Origin: DAHUZL01 sp035533215
GTDB taxonomy: Bacteria > Chloroflexota > Dormibacteria > Aeolococcales > Bog-877
NCBI GenBank assembly: GCA_035533215.1
Contig: DATLUG010000007.1
Coordinates: 1-34,712 of the forward strand
Length of the DNA stretch: 34,712 nt
Direction of reading: 5' to 3'
The position numbers and the translations under genes were made by a program. Positions 24,231 through 32,990 of this stretch are shown piece by piece. Numbering within the stretch: the first letter of the stretch is position 1; the number at the start of each line of letters is the position of its first letter. Under the pieces are notes generated by a model, which had not been told where the DNA came from, ran no database searches, and saw only the letters and a program-made list of their open reading frames with translations.

Positions 24231-24677
24231 CCGCCGCGGCGTGCCCCGCCGCCCGGCAGGGAGGCTCTGGCGCGGCACCGAAGCCGGGCCGAGCAGGCGG
24301 AGCGGAGCGGATCCGGTTCGACGCGGCGAGGCGAGGCCCGCCGGGAGGCCTGCCCGCGGTGCGCGGACGGAGAGCCGGTGACGGCGCCCGCGGCAGCGCC
24401 CGGTGCAACCACGACCGCGGCCGGTGGGCCGCGGCTCTCGGGACGGTCGATCCGCCTCCGCGGCCCTGGACCTCCGGCTGCTCGGTGACGGTGCGGCGTC
24501 GGATCCGACCGCCATGCACGGTCGTGGTCGCCGCGCGCGTTCAGCTCGGCAGCGATGGACGTCGGGCACGTGCACGCGCGGCCGCACCGGTCACGTCGGT
24601 GTGCTCGATCGCGATCGCCGAGGTCCTCCGGCGGCGACGATGGGCCATCTCAGTTCGGAGCCTGTCCCGCGGGGTGA

Positions 24678-24686
24678 TGGTATGCT
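24678..24686 (+). promoter_or_regulatory. Candidate extended -10 box (TGGTATGCT)
   Basis: TG-G-TATGCT matches the extended -10 pattern and would start a transcript near 24693, giving a leader of about 240 bases before the cupredoxin ATG 24931. Very similar elements precede the quinoprotein gene (30994) and the second cupredoxin gene (33851). Confidence 0.4.
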
Positions 24687-24735
24687 CTCCCCAACCATGG
24701 ATCGAATCGAGCCCGCTTCAGGGGGCACAGAGGGT

Positions 24736-24860
24736 CGAGTGCGGCTGGGCGACTGGCCGCTGTCGACTCGCCGCGCGCCCGGGCCGTGACGACAGAGAGG
24801 GGGAGCAGGCGGGGCGGTTCGAGCTCAGCAGAGATCGCGCGGGTGCCGCCCGCCCGCGCG
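24736..24860 (+). promoter_or_regulatory. Structured 5' leader of the cupredoxin-propeller transcript
   Basis: Two hairpins can be drawn. CGAGT-GCGGC (24736-24745) pairs with GCCGC (24756-24760) and ACTCG (24766-24770), with a five-base bulge. CGCGCGGG (24836-24843) pairs perfectly with CCCGCGCG (24853-24860) around a nine-base loop. The second ends 60 bases before the ribosome binding site. I recognise no known riboswitch class. High GC makes chance stems common, so function is unproven. Confidence 0.25.
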
Positions 24861-24930
24861 GCGTCATCGTGCGTTCGCGGTCGCGTGCCGGACGCGACGC
24901 CAGCGCATCGCAGTGTCAACGGAGGCTAGC

Positions 24931-25506
24931 ATGTCAGTTATCGGCGCATCGAAGTCAAACCGAGCGGGAATGCGGAGGCGGTTGCTCGGCGCCGCGGTTG
25001 CCGCCGCCATGCTGGCTGGCGGAGCCGCCGCTCTCGGATCGGGGGTGATCGCCCAGGCCGCGTCGGGGCGCGCACCGCGAGCCGGCTCCCCTCTGGCTCG
25101 ATACCTCAGCGTGAACATGGCGCACCACACGGCGACGCTGACCATCCTGGCCGGCCTCAAGTCGGCCAACTACGGCTTCGACTTCAACGGGTACGCCAAG
25201 GGAAGGATGACCATCAGCGTGCCCGCCCATTGGCGGGTGGTCGTGCACTGCGAGGACAAGGGCAACATCCCGCACTCGTGCGTGATCACGTCGGGCCTGC
25301 ACCGGACCGCGCCGGTGTTCCGTGGCGCGACCACGCCGAACTCCAAGAAGGGCATCCCGGCGGGGCACACCGCCACCTTCGCCTTCACCACCGGCAAGCC
25401 TGGCCACTACATCCTCGCGTGCGTGGTCCCCGGCCACGAGCCCACCGGCATGTGGGACCACTTCAACGTCACGGCTGGGGGACGACCCTCGATCTCCGCG
25501 CACTGA
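24931..25506 (+). CDS. Sulfocyanin-like blue copper protein (cupredoxin), exported
   Basis: A 191-residue exported protein. A basic N-terminus and hydrophobic segment (residues 11-44, ending near IAQAAS) form a signal peptide or membrane anchor. The cupredoxin domain spans about 55-188. Type-1 copper ligands are all present: His115 in GNIPHSCVI, then Cys164, His169 and Met174 in ACVVPGHEPTGMWDHF, the spacing seen in sulfocyanins and related blue copper proteins. Such proteins shuttle single electrons outside the membrane. Cys107 and Cys117 might form a disulfide. ATG 24931 is chosen because GGAGG ends five bases upstream. The propeller gene starts two bases after the stop, so they share a transcript. 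A paralogue at 33980 has lost two of these ligands. Confidence 0.85.
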   Translation: MSVIGASKSNRAGMRRRLLGAAVAAAMLAGGAAALGSGVIAQAASGRAPRAGSPLARYLSVNMAHHTATLTILAGLKSANYGFDFNGYAKGRMTISVPAHWRVVVHCEDKGNIPHSCVITSGLHRTAPVFRGATTPNSKKGIPAGHTATFAFTTGKPGHYILACVVPGHEPTGMWDHFNVTAGGRPSISAH

Positions 25507-25508
25507 CC

Positions 25509-26837
25509 GTGCGGAGCGGGCTCCGGGGCTCCTGGTCCCGTGAGCCCGTCCGCCGGACGGCCGTGGCGGCGGCCCTGGTGGCCGCAGCCACGGGCGGGGC
25601 CGGGGGCTTCACCGGGGCCCCGGCCAGGAGCGCCCGGCCGCCATCGCGTGCGACCGCACGCCTGGCCACGTCGTCCCGGCCGGCGCCGGCGGCGACCGCC
25701 GCGGCGACCGCGGCGTGGTGCTGGGACGCCGGGTCCCGGCTCCTCCTCGCCGTCGCGGTCGTGTCGTCTGCGGACGTCTGGGCCGTCGGCGGGCAGCGGG
25801 CGGCGGGGATGGATGCCCCGGAGCGCCCGCTGGTGGAGCGGTGGAACGGGCGGCGATGGGCCATCGTCCAGAGCCCCCGCCCGACGGGAGCGACCGGGAT
25901 CCTCTACGGGGTGGCCGCGCTGGGTCCCGACGACGGGTGGGCCGTCGGCGTCGCCGGGGTCGGGCGCGGCTCGCGACCGCTCGTCGAGCACTGGGACGGG
26001 GCACGCTGGCGGATCGTCGACGGCGGCGGCTCGCGGCCGCCCTCGGCGGGCTCGGGGGCCGCCCTGCTCGCGGTCGCCGGGGAGGCGGGCCCCGGCGTCT
26101 GGGCGGTCGGGTCGATCGCGGGGGCGGGGGGGCCGCTCCAGCCCTTGGTCGAGCGCTGGGCCAGGTCCTCCGGGACGGCGGTCTCGGCACCGCCCGGCGC
26201 CGCGCCGCTCCGACCCACCGCCTCCCTGGTCAGCGTCGCCGTGCGCGCCCCGTCCGAGGTCCTGGCCGGAGGCGCCGCCGGCGACGGCGACGCCCAGCGG
26301 GCGCTGCTCGAGCGGTGGGACGGACGGTCGCTGCGCGCGGTCCGGTCAGTCGCGCTGGAGGCTCGGATGCGGTCCGTCACCGCGGTGGCCCTGACCGCGA
26401 ACGGCGGTGCGTTCGCGGTCGGGACCGCCCGCGCCTTCCACGGCGGCTCCCAGGGCCTGGAGGTGGCGCGCCGGTCCCGGGGGGCCTGGCTCGTCACCCC
26501 GGCTCCGAGCCCTGGACGCCTCTACAGCGAACTCGCCGCCGTCGGGGCGGCCTCGCCGACCGACGCGTGGGCCGTCGGCGCCTATGGCGACGGCCTCCCG
26601 CCGGCGCCGAGCGGGATCGCCCTGGTGGAGCACTGGGACGGCGTCAGCTGGCGCTCGGTGCCCATCCCGAGTCCCGGCGCGCGCCCCGGCTTCGACCTCG
26701 GCCTCGACGGGATCGCCGTGGCGGGCCGGTCCGACGTGTGGGCGGTGGGCGGATACACCGCCCGGCGCTGCGGGCCGACCCGGCCGCTGGTGGAGCATTG
26801 GAACGGAGACCGGTGGGCGGCGGTGCCCGCTCCGTGA
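25509..26837 (+). CDS. Secreted seven-repeat beta-propeller protein
   Basis: A 442-residue exported protein with an Ala-rich signal sequence (about 15-45) and a Pro/Arg/Thr-rich spacer. Seven repeats follow, each centred on a strand such as SADVWAVGG, DDGWAVGV, PGVWAVGS, SEVLAGGA, GGAFAVGT, TDAWAVGA and SDVWAVGG. In most repeats the strand is followed by PLVEHWNG and RW. Seven copies suggest a seven-bladed propeller; no catalytic or metal site is evident. Homologous repeats are common in secreted proteins of soil bacteria, with unknown ligands. GTG 25509 lies two bases after the cupredoxin stop with no spacer for its own ribosome binding site, implying coupling. The TGA abuts the stop of the convergent VWA gene with no base between. 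A role beside the copper protein is only suggested by position. Confidence 0.75.
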   Translation: MRSGLRGSWSREPVRRTAVAAALVAAATGGAGGFTGAPARSARPPSRATARLATSSRPAPAATAAATAAWCWDAGSRLLLAVAVVSSADVWAVGGQRAAGMDAPERPLVERWNGRRWAIVQSPRPTGATGILYGVAALGPDDGWAVGVAGVGRGSRPLVEHWDGARWRIVDGGGSRPPSAGSGAALLAVAGEAGPGVWAVGSIAGAGGPLQPLVERWARSSGTAVSAPPGAAPLRPTASLVSVAVRAPSEVLAGGAAGDGDAQRALLERWDGRSLRAVRSVALEARMRSVTAVALTANGGAFAVGTARAFHGGSQGLEVARRSRGAWLVTPAPSPGRLYSELAAVGAASPTDAWAVGAYGDGLPPAPSGIALVEHWDGVSWRSVPIPSPGARPGFDLGLDGIAVAGRSDVWAVGGYTARRCGPTRPLVEHWNGDRWAAVPAP

Positions 26838-29393
26838 TCAGGCTGGGCCCGCAGCCGCAGGTCCTGCCGGCCGTCGCAGGAGCCGCCCGAACCAGCTCAC
26901 CAGGACCAGCGCCAGGGCTCCCAGCGCCAGCCACCACCACAGCCCGAGCCACCCGCCGCGGGTGAGCACGCCGGGGTCGCCGGCGGCCAGCACCCGACCG
27001 CCGGTCCGGGCCACCAGCTGGTACACGGGCGTGTCGCGGGCCGGACGGGGCAGGTACTCGTCGCGGTATGGGATCGCGATCACGCCGGTCGCGCGGGGGC
27101 CGTGAGCTGCCGCCGCCGCGAGCCGGAACCGGTAGACGCCGGGGGGCACCCTGGGCAGCGCCGCCCGGAACAGCGACGGCTGGACCTCCGCCAGCCGGAT
27201 CGGGTGGATGACGCCGCCCGCGGAGGTGAGCGCGCCGGTGACCGCGGTGACCGCTCGGGCCGCCGCGCCCTCACCGGAGAGGTCGACCTGGAGGGTCGGC
27301 GGGGACCCCGGGATGGCCGACAGGGCGAGGGGAGCCGGGCTGGGAGCGCGGTCGGCCCAGCGCACGACATCGTTCCACATCGAGGTCTCGTTTGACCAGG
27401 CCCCCGCCCACGGTGGGCCGAGGCCCGGCGTCCAGGCCACGACCCGGCCCAGCCCGACCTGCCACTGGGCCAGTGCCGGATCGTGGCCGCCGCCCGGCCC
27501 CTGCGCCACCAGGTCGGCCTCCGCGCCGCCCTGGAGGGTGGTCACGACGTTCCCGCGCAGCCCCGGGATCGGGCGGCCGGCGAGCGAGCGCACCACCGGG
27601 CTGTCGCTGGCCGGACGCACGGTCACGGCGCCGTCGACCCTGACCGGCTTGACGTCGAGCCGTGTCTCCTTGGCGAAGATCCGCGGCAGCTGCCGCGCGT
27701 CGGCGGTCGCGTAGGCATGGCCGCCGGTGGCGGCGGCGATCCGGGCCAGGAGCGTGCGGTCGGCACCCTTCCCGAGGGCGACGGTGGTGACGGCGATGTG
27801 GTGGCGGCGCAGGCTCTGCAGCAGCGGCCCCAGGTTCCCGGGCTCGCTGATGCCGTCGGTCATCAGGATCAGGCGCCTTCGGGGAGCCCGGCTCTGCTCC
27901 AGCTGCTGGGCGCCCGCCCGCAGCCCGGCGACGATGTCGGTGCCTCCGCCCGCCTGCAGACCGGTCACCGCCCCGATCGCCCGCCGCTCCACCGCGCCGC
28001 GGGTGACCCGCTCCAGCGGGACCAGGACATGGGCGCGGACGTCGAAGTCGACCACCCCCAGCTGGTCCTGGTGGGCGGCCACGAACTCCGCGGTCTGGCT
28101 CCCGGCGACGCGCACCATGGCGATCTTGGGGACCCCGCCGGCGAGGTCGACCATGGAGCCGGAGTGGTCGAGCACCAGCTCGATCGCCACGTTGCGTCGC
28201 TGCCGGTTGCCGGGGACCAGGCTCGAGACCGGTAGCACCGACTCCAAGGCCGAGTGGGCGTAGCCTCCCAGGGAGAAGCTGTGGGGGCCGCCGAGGACCA
28301 CCAGCCCCAGCCCACCCGCGCGCACCGCGGCGGCGAGGGCGGCCACCTGCGAAGGGGCGAGGGCGGCCGCCGGCACGTCGTCGAGGAGGACCGTATCGAT
28401 GCCGGCGAAGCCGGCCGCCCGGCTGGGCAGTCCCGCCGCGGCGGTGCGGCCGACCCGCAGCCCGAGCCGGGTGAGCATCCGGGCGAGGGTCGCCGGCGGG
28501 GGCCGGCTCGCCCCCACCGCCAGCACCCGCGGCGGGGCCAGCACCCGGGTGGCCGCGCTGAGGCCGTCGTTCTGGGGCACGCGGTCGGCCGGCAGGGCGA
28601 CCTTCACCGAGAAGGAGGCCCAGCCGGGCAGCCCGGCCGTGTAGTCGAGGAGCAGCGGGGTGTCGCCCACGCCAAGGCGTATCGTCTGCGACTCGACCGA
28701 CCCCCCGTCGCGCTGCACCGACAGGGTGGCTGCCCCGCTCACCGTGCTCCGGACGGTGACCAGGACTGGGATGAGGTCTCCGCTGCGGACCACGTTCGGG
28801 GCCAGCACCTGGGTGATGGCGGCGTCGCGGAGATGCCGATCGGTGAGCGGGGCGAAGTCCACCGAGACGTGCCGCGCGCGCGCCAGCGCGGCCGCGGTCG
28901 AGACGTCGCCGGCGGTGTCCACTCCGTCGCCGAGCACCACCACCCGCCCCCCCTGGGGCGCCAGCGCCACCGCCGTGCGCACCCCGCGGGCGAGGTCGGT
29001 CGACCCCTTCGCGGTGCCGCCCGGAGGGTGCGCGGCGAGCGCTGACCGCGAGGGGGGAAGCACCTCGGCGCTGGCGGCGAACTGGACGATGCGGCACGGG
29101 TGCGGGCAGGCGGACCGCACCTGCCGCACCCAGCCCAGCTCGGCCGAGCGCATCGCCCCATCGACCGATGCCGACCGGTCGAGCGCCAGCACCACGGCCG
29201 GCCGGCTCCCGATGCCCAGCTGAGGCTGCGCCAGGGCGAGGCCCACCAGCACCGCCGCCAGCCCCTGGGCGGCGGACCACCGCCCCCAGCGGGCCGGGTG
29301 CTGCCGCTGACCGCGCCGGCCGACCAGCGCGGCGAGGACCGCCAGCGGCGCGAGGAGCAGCAGCAGGAGTGGGTCGGCCAGGCGCACGCTCAC
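26838..29393 (-). CDS. Membrane protein with two VWA domains and a GATase1-like domain
   Basis: An 851-residue protein of the BatA-like/aerotolerance type. The N-terminus starts VRLADPLLLLLLAPLAVLAA and has two membrane segments. A first VWA-like domain carries VVLALDRSASVDG (metal-site DxSxS, about residue 70-80). A beta-rich segment follows, then a glutamine-amidotransferase-like domain (about 300-385, DTVLLDDVP and LGLVVLGGPHSFSLGGY). A second VWA domain has IELVLDHSGSMVD (about 405-415), GGGTDIVAGL and ILMTDGIS, a complete MIDAS. A C-terminal membrane segment (WLGLWWWLALGALALVLVSW) ends in a basic tail. VWA domains bind protein partners through Mg; the GATase fold here lacks a clear catalytic Cys. 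GTG 29393 is preferred to the upstream in-frame GTG 29438 because the family begins with LADP; neither has a strong ribosome binding site. The DUF4175-like gene lies 153 bases upstream on the same strand. Confidence 0.8.
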   Translation of the reverse strand: MSVRLADPLLLLLLAPLAVLAALVGRRGQRQHPARWGRWSAAQGLAAVLVGLALAQPQLGIGSRPAVVLALDRSASVDGAMRSAELGWVRQVRSACPHPCRIVQFAASAEVLPPSRSALAAHPPGGTAKGSTDLARGVRTAVALAPQGGRVVVLGDGVDTAGDVSTAAALARARHVSVDFAPLTDRHLRDAAITQVLAPNVVRSGDLIPVLVTVRSTVSGAATLSVQRDGGSVESQTIRLGVGDTPLLLDYTAGLPGWASFSVKVALPADRVPQNDGLSAATRVLAPPRVLAVGASRPPPATLARMLTRLGLRVGRTAAAGLPSRAAGFAGIDTVLLDDVPAAALAPSQVAALAAAVRAGGLGLVVLGGPHSFSLGGYAHSALESVLPVSSLVPGNRQRRNVAIELVLDHSGSMVDLAGGVPKIAMVRVAGSQTAEFVAAHQDQLGVVDFDVRAHVLVPLERVTRGAVERRAIGAVTGLQAGGGTDIVAGLRAGAQQLEQSRAPRRRLILMTDGISEPGNLGPLLQSLRRHHIAVTTVALGKGADRTLLARIAAATGGHAYATADARQLPRIFAKETRLDVKPVRVDGAVTVRPASDSPVVRSLAGRPIPGLRGNVVTTLQGGAEADLVAQGPGGGHDPALAQWQVGLGRVVAWTPGLGPPWAGAWSNETSMWNDVVRWADRAPSPAPLALSAIPGSPPTLQVDLSGEGAAARAVTAVTGALTSAGGVIHPIRLAEVQPSLFRAALPRVPPGVYRFRLAAAAAHGPRATGVIAIPYRDEYLPRPARDTPVYQLVARTGGRVLAAGDPGVLTRGGWLGLWWWLALGALALVLVSWFGRLLRRPAGPAAAGPA

Positions 29394-29546
29394 CCCCGCG
29401 GGCCCCAGCGCGCGTCCACCGAGCTGCCCGCAGCCCACGGCCCCACTCGCCCGGTGATCGTTGCTGGACGGGCGGGGGGCGGCTCCCCGGCGCCGGGCGA
29501 CGCCGGTCCGGCCGGGGGTCGCGCGTTCAGCGGCGTTCTGAAGCGA

Positions 29547-30956
29547 TCACCAGGGCGTGGCCAGCAGCCGTCGCCGCCCGTGGAAGTAGCGGACCACCAG
29601 CGATCGATCGGTGAGCGCCACTCCCCCCGACGTCGGCGGAACGAAGGGCTGGCCCGTTCCCGGCGCCCCAGCTGCGGAGCCACCCGGTCGGCCCGACCGT
29701 GGCGCCCCCACGCCGCCGCCGCGGCTGTGCGGGCCGCCCGCGTGCGCGGCGGCGCCGCCCGCGCGGGTCGGTGCGTATCCGGCCTGGATCGGGAGCCCCC
29801 GCCCGTGCGCGACGGATCCCGACGGGCTGGAGTGGGCGCCGGCGGAGCGGGCCCGCGCTGCGCCGGCGGACTCTCCCCCTGGGGTGCCGCCCTTCCGGCG
29901 GGGACTTTGCGGCGATCCCGCGCGCCTGGCCGTGGCCGGCGTCCCGCCGCGGTGTCCGCCCCGCCGCCCGGGCGAGCCGGTCCGCGAAGCGGTCCGACCC
30001 GGCACGCGAGGAGAGGCAGCGGCGGTCGGGCTCCGATCGCCGGCACCGGTCCCGCCGATGGTGCCGGGACCGGCCTTCCTCCCCCCCGGGTTGGCACCGG
30101 TGCGGTTCGATCCGGTGCGGGCGCCGCCGGCACCCCGGCGGCTGGCAGCCGGGTGCCGGTCCGGGGCGGCGGCGGTCGACGGCCCTCCGGCGAGCGGGCG
30201 GGTGTGCGGATCGGGGATGGCGGAGGGCTTGTGCCCGAGTCCTGGTGTGCTCGCGGCACCATGGCGAGCATGGGTCTGCCCGGGGCCGGGTCGTCGGGAG
30301 GCGGGGCTGGGTACGGCGGGGGTGACTCCTCGCAGCGGGTGGCGAGGCTGGGAGGTGCCCCCCAACGCCGACCTCAGAAGCAGGGGAAGGCCGCCGTTCC
30401 GGGGGGCCGCCAGCAGCAGCGCGAGGCAGGCCGCGGCGACCACGACGAGGGTCCACTCGGCCGGAGCCCGCCGACCGATCGGGCGCGCCCCCTGCAGGGT
30501 GCGGGCCACGGTGGCGGTCGCGTCCTCCACGACGCGGGCAGACATCCCGGCCGGGCGCCGGACGCGCGCACCGACCTCGACGGCGGTGGCCACCAGCGCC
30601 GCGAGCGAGAGCTCACGGTCGAGGAGGCGGGCGACCGCAGCCGCCCGGGGCCGCGCCCGCCAGCCCCACCCGATGCCGGCGAGCATCACCAGGGCCGGCC
30701 CCACCAACCACAGCGCCCGCTCGGTCGCTCCGCTCGCGAGAGCCAGCAGCTCCAAGCCCACCGCGAGCCCCAGCGCGAGGAGCAGGTACCGGCGCGCCAC
30801 GGCCACCAGGCGAACTCGCTGCAGGCGGTCCGACCAACGCCGCAACCCATCGTCCAGGCCGCCGGCGTGGACGGAGGGCGCGCACCCGGCTGGGACCACC
30901 CGCAGGACGTCGGGAGCATCGGCCCGCAGCCACCGTGCCACAGCGGCGACGCTCAT
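29547..30956 (-). CDS. Membrane protein, DUF4175-like, with long low-complexity tail
   Basis: A 469-residue protein. Three membrane segments lie at about 56-77, 82-100 and 167-187. The helix RAAAVARLLDRELSLAALVA (104-123) sits between segments two and three, a layout like DUF4175-type proteins encoded with VWA/BatA proteins. From about residue 195 to 440 it is a Gly/Ala/Pro/Ser/Arg-rich stretch, probably disordered. It ends in a more ordered FVPPTSGGVALTDRSLVVRY segment. The low-complexity part has open frames on the other strand, and small frameshifts there cannot be excluded. ATG 30956 has no strong ribosome binding site. It probably forms an operon with the VWA gene. Function unknown; family link is tentative. 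Confidence 0.6.
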   Translation of the reverse strand: MSVAAVARWLRADAPDVLRVVPAGCAPSVHAGGLDDGLRRWSDRLQRVRLVAVARRYLLLALGLAVGLELLALASGATERALWLVGPALVMLAGIGWGWRARPRAAAVARLLDRELSLAALVATAVEVGARVRRPAGMSARVVEDATATVARTLQGARPIGRRAPAEWTLVVVAAACLALLLAAPRNGGLPLLLRSALGGTSQPRHPLRGVTPAVPSPASRRPGPGQTHARHGAASTPGLGHKPSAIPDPHTRPLAGGPSTAAAPDRHPAASRRGAGGARTGSNRTGANPGGRKAGPGTIGGTGAGDRSPTAAASPRVPGRTASRTGSPGRRGGHRGGTPATARRAGSPQSPRRKGGTPGGESAGAARARSAGAHSSPSGSVAHGRGLPIQAGYAPTRAGGAAAHAGGPHSRGGGVGAPRSGRPGGSAAGAPGTGQPFVPPTSGGVALTDRSLVVRYFHGRRRLLATPW

Positions 30957-31316
30957 CGTGTCAGACCCTTGGTGCTCCCAGCAGTGTTCGGCATGGTATC
31001 ATCCGGTCCGCCTCGGCGACCGTGGCCGAGTTCGGCCACGGATCCGGCGGTGCTGGCGCGGCCGTTCGAGACCAGGCGGGGGGTGGGCACTGGTGCGCGA
31101 CGACCTGAGCGGTGGAGGCGGGCGCGACGGCCGCCACCGGACGTCCGGGCGGGAGCGGATGGCCCAGCGGCGTCGGCATGCGGCGCCTGCCCCGAGCGAA
31201 GGTGCGGACGGCCTGCAATCCTGCCGGCCCCGGGATGGTGCGGCGGTGAGTGCCAAGCTCCGCACGGGCGGCGCAGGCGGGCCGCAGAGCGCGTCGCTGA
31301 GCCCACCCGCCGGGTC
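30957..31316. other. Divergent intergenic region before the quinoprotein gene
   Basis: About 360 bases between the minus-strand DUF4175-like gene and the plus-strand quinoprotein gene. It contains the extended -10 candidate at 30994-31002. The remainder has no family signature and is treated as a long leader for the plus-strand gene. Confidence 0.4.
30994..31002 (+). promoter_or_regulatory. Candidate extended -10 box (TGGTATCAT)
   Basis: TG-G-TATCAT followed by CCGG, with TTCGG just before, closely resembles the element at 33851 (TTCGGTGTATCATCC). A transcript would start near 31009, giving a leader of about 310 bases before GTG 31317. Confidence 0.4.
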
Positions 31317-32990
31317 GTGAACGCGAATGATCCGATGCCGGGGGCTGTGACGGGACGGGCGCCGCGTCGCCGCGGCGGGGCCCTCACGGTGCTGGTCTTT
31401 CTGGCTGGACTGGTGCTGGCGGCATGCAGCGCGGGGGGAACCGGCCACACCCTCGCCTACCGAGCCCCGAGCTACCGGGATTGGCCCTATTTCAGCCGTG
31501 ATCGCAACGCCACCCGGTATGCGCCCCAGACCCAGATCAACGCCGCCGACGTCCACCGACTCGGGGTCGCCTGGAGCGCCGGGCTCGGCCCCGGCCAGTA
31601 CCTCGTCGAGTCCTACCCCGTCGTGGTCGGGCGAACCATGTATGTCACCACCTCGACCGACGAGATCCTGGCCTTCGACGCCGCCACTGGCCGGCTGAAG
31701 TGGCAGTACGCGCCCCAGGTCGACTTCTCGCTGTCCACCGGGGTCGGTGGCTACGGGGTGACGGTCAACCGAGGGGTCGCGATCAGCCACGGCAAGGTGT
31801 ACGAGGTGACCTTCGACGGGCGCCTGCTGGCCGTTAGCCAGGCCACCGGCGAGGAGCTGTGGGCGTCCAGCGTCGTGTCGCCGGCGACCGGCGCCTACGA
31901 GACCATGGCCCCGACCGTCTACGACGGCCTGGTGTTCGTCGGCGACTCCGGCTCGGAGGACGGCGTCCGGGGCTTCGTCGCCGCCTACAGCGCCACCACC
32001 GGACGCCTGGTCTGGCGCTTCTACACCGTCCCCAAGGCCGGCACCAGCTGGGTCCCGCCCGGGGGCGGCGGCGGCGACATCTACATGCCGCCGACGGTGG
32101 ACAGCAAGCAGGGCCTGATCTACGTCGGGACCGGCAACCCGGCGCCGGTGATCGTGGGCGCCTCCCGGCCCGGCAACGACCCCAACACCGATTCGGTGCT
32201 GGCCCTGCGCGCGCGCACCGGCAAGCTGGTCTGGCACCACCAGGAGGTCGCCCACGATCTCTGGGACTACGATGCCGAGTCGCCCGCGATGATCGTCGAC
32301 ACCCGCGTCCACGGACGGTCGGTGCGGGCCGTGGTGGAGGCGGGCAAGAGTGGCTATCTCTTCATCATCAACGCCAGGACGGGCAGGGACCTCTTCCCAC
32401 GACTCGCCTTCGTCAAGGAGAACCACCGCCCGCCCACCACCAAGGGGACGCTGGAGTGTCCGGGGGCGGTCGGGGGGTCGCAGTACTCCCCCCTCGCGTT
32501 CGACCCCAAGACCGAGTCGGCCTATGTGTCCGGCATCAATCTGTGCCAGATCCTCACCGTCAACCCCAAGCAGACGGGTGGGGAGAAGGCCTTCGGGGGA
32601 GACCGCACGACGCCCTCGAAGGAGCGGCCCACCGGCACCTTCTCCGCCGTCAACCTCACCACCGGCCGGTTTCTCTGGAAGCGCACCATGCCGACGCCGA
32701 TGATCGGTGGGGCCACCACCACTGCCAGCAACCTGGTCATGACCGGGGATCAGCACGGCACCTTCTACATCATGAACGCGCGCACCGGCAAGACGCTCTG
32801 GACGGCCAACCTCAAGCTGGCCTTCGGTTCGGCTCCGATCGTGTACTCGGTGGGCGGTCGGGAGTACATCGCGGTCGCCGTCGGCGGAGCCGCGACCTCC
32901 GCCGCCAGCCACCTGGGCCCGATCGGCGCGCGTGTGTTCGTCTTCCGGCTGGGCGGGGCGCCGGTCAGCCGGGCGGTGAACGGCGGCTAG
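31317..32990 (+). CDS. PQQ-type quinoprotein dehydrogenase, lipoprotein
   Basis: A 557-residue exported lipoprotein. A signal peptide ends in LVLAAC, so Cys34 would be lipidated. The rest is an eight-bladed PQQ-dehydrogenase-type propeller with W-motif repeats (LKWQYAP, LVWRFYTV, LVWHHQEV, FLWKRTMP, TLWTANLK). Positions corresponding to the PQQ/metal site of methanol and ethanol dehydrogenases are kept: Glu in SGSEDGVRGFVAAY, Asn in YVGTGNPAP and the catalytic Asp in HDLWDYDAESPAM. These enzymes oxidise alcohols or sugars outside the membrane and pass electrons to cytochromes or cupredoxins. Adjacent vicinal cysteines are not seen. GTG 31317 and ATG 31335 are both possible starts; both give the same mature lipoprotein. 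The substrate is unknown, and proximity to cupredoxin genes suggests them as acceptors. Confidence 0.82.
   Translation: MNANDPMPGAVTGRAPRRRGGALTVLVFLAGLVLAACSAGGTGHTLAYRAPSYRDWPYFSRDRNATRYAPQTQINAADVHRLGVAWSAGLGPGQYLVESYPVVVGRTMYVTTSTDEILAFDAATGRLKWQYAPQVDFSLSTGVGGYGVTVNRGVAISHGKVYEVTFDGRLLAVSQATGEELWASSVVSPATGAYETMAPTVYDGLVFVGDSGSEDGVRGFVAAYSATTGRLVWRFYTVPKAGTSWVPPGGGGGDIYMPPTVDSKQGLIYVGTGNPAPVIVGASRPGNDPNTDSVLALRARTGKLVWHHQEVAHDLWDYDAESPAMIVDTRVHGRSVRAVVEAGKSGYLFIINARTGRDLFPRLAFVKENHRPPTTKGTLECPGAVGGSQYSPLAFDPKTESAYVSGINLCQILTVNPKQTGGEKAFGGDRTTPSKERPTGTFSAVNLTTGRFLWKRTMPTPMIGGATTTASNLVMTGDQHGTFYIMNARTGKTLWTANLKLAFGSAPIVYSVGGREYIAVAVGGAATSAASHLGPIGARVFVFRLGGAPVSRAVNGG

Larger units (their letters stand above)
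24231..24930. other. Long intergenic region upstream of the cupredoxin gene
   Basis: No credible gene is seen in these 700 bases; a long plus-strand frame through 24359-25048 runs out of frame into the cupredoxin gene and lacks protein-like composition. The region contains a candidate extended -10 (24678-24686) and two stable hairpins in the predicted leader (24736-24770 and 24836-24860). The first 400 bases after the antitoxin stop show nothing I can name. Confidence 0.45.

Noticed and set aside
24359..25048. 229-codon plus-strand frame before the cupredoxin
   Set aside because: It overlaps the cupredoxin start in another frame, and has Arg/Ala-rich composition with no motif.
29100..31316. 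Very long N-terminal extension of the quinoprotein frame
   Set aside because: It runs antisense through the VWA and DUF4175-like genes. A signal peptide with lipobox starts just after 31317, so the protein begins there.
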